Shown one piece after another: positions 61,800-62,000 of a DNA stretch of 62,000 bases (position 1 is its first letter; the number at the start of each line of letters is the position of its first letter). The notes below the pieces were generated by a model. The model worked only from the letters and a program-made list of their open reading frames with translations, did no database searches and had not been told where the DNA came from. The position numbers and the translations under genes were made by a program. This DNA is from Gnetum montanum (lineage: Eukaryota; Streptophyta; Gnetopsida; Gnetales; Gnetaceae), in NCBI GenBank assembly GCA_015680685.1, contig MNCI01011917.1, forward strand, positions 163,604 through 225,603, given 5' to 3'.

Positions 61800-62000
61800 C
61801 TAATGGTTTTGCAGTTGCCTCAAAAGATTATGATCTTCGTCTGGTTGATTCAGAACTGCAACATTCCAACTAAGAGCCTCAAATCCAGGAGAGGTATGTT
61901 GATTGCCACCAGATGTGTCCTGTGTATGGAGGGGATGATGAAACCATTGAACACCTCTTTTATGAGTGTCCTTTTGCCCATTAAATCTGGGCATATACAA
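61800..62000 (+). pseudogene. LINE RT zinc-binding region, running off the window
   Basis: LPQKIMIFVWLIQNCNIPTK then, after a frameshift, CPVYGGDDETIEHLFYECPF and IWAY. This is the C-x2-C...H...C zinc-binding region after LINE RT, here with Tyr at the second Cys. A further antisense LINE in the flippase intron, of the general L1 type. Confidence 0.75.

Overview
This is nuclear DNA from a seed plant with a very large genome. The sequence shows one intact gene split by introns of up to 18 kb, introns packed with decayed retroelements, and two assembly gaps (runs of N at 21242-21548 and 47071-48059). The intron sizes and deep decay of the repeats suggest a gymnosperm; this is inference and the species cannot be named from the window.

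The host gene lies on the minus strand. Fifteen exons, from 61092 down to the stop codon at 3300-3302, encode the last ~690 residues of a P4-type phospholipid flippase of the ALA2 class. The part in the window starts after the phosphorylation motif (DKTGTLT lies beyond 62000) and runs through the nucleotide-binding domain, the TGDK and GDGGNDV hinge motifs, transmembrane segments 5-10 and the C-terminal tail. Every junction is GT-AG, phases match, and no exon carries a stop or frameshift, so the gene looks functional although its window portion is 57.8 kb long.

Almost everything else is transposable elements inside these introns. 1-2029 (-) is an L1-type LINE fragment downstream of the gene. 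The introns hold at least nine LINE copies or tails on the + strand, antisense to the gene: 7193-8679, 8937-13781 (with a nested copy at 10517-11580), 17322-21979, 22940-24330, 26900-27165, 32003-33733, 34740-36165, 37405-37462, 50713-54800, and another entering at 61.8 kb. One minus-strand copy (46915-48400) sits inside a Copia LTR. Several copies are closed by target-site duplications and end in poly(A). LTR elements are a structurally complete Copia (38629-43578, inserted into a LINE ORF1), a Copia LTR plus gag (45.3-48.6 kb), a Copia gag/protease piece (48.6-50.7 kb), a degenerate Copia between weak LTR-like repeats (27.7-29.8 kb) and Ty3-gypsy pieces (55.9-58.2 kb + and 59.0-59.25 kb -).

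The most interesting signal is that the dominant LINE family carries, after its reverse-transcriptase zinc-binding region, an extra module of about 480 residues: a globular part (TPTFEP...FF.NW...F.G..I...LG.PA.GEV), a long Glu/Gln/Arg-rich coiled coil, and a conserved C-terminal block (FVD.K.H.NMLD.IH...C.C). It is seen whole or in part in eight copies. The short copies that hold only this module are best explained as 5'-truncated insertions of the same LINE.
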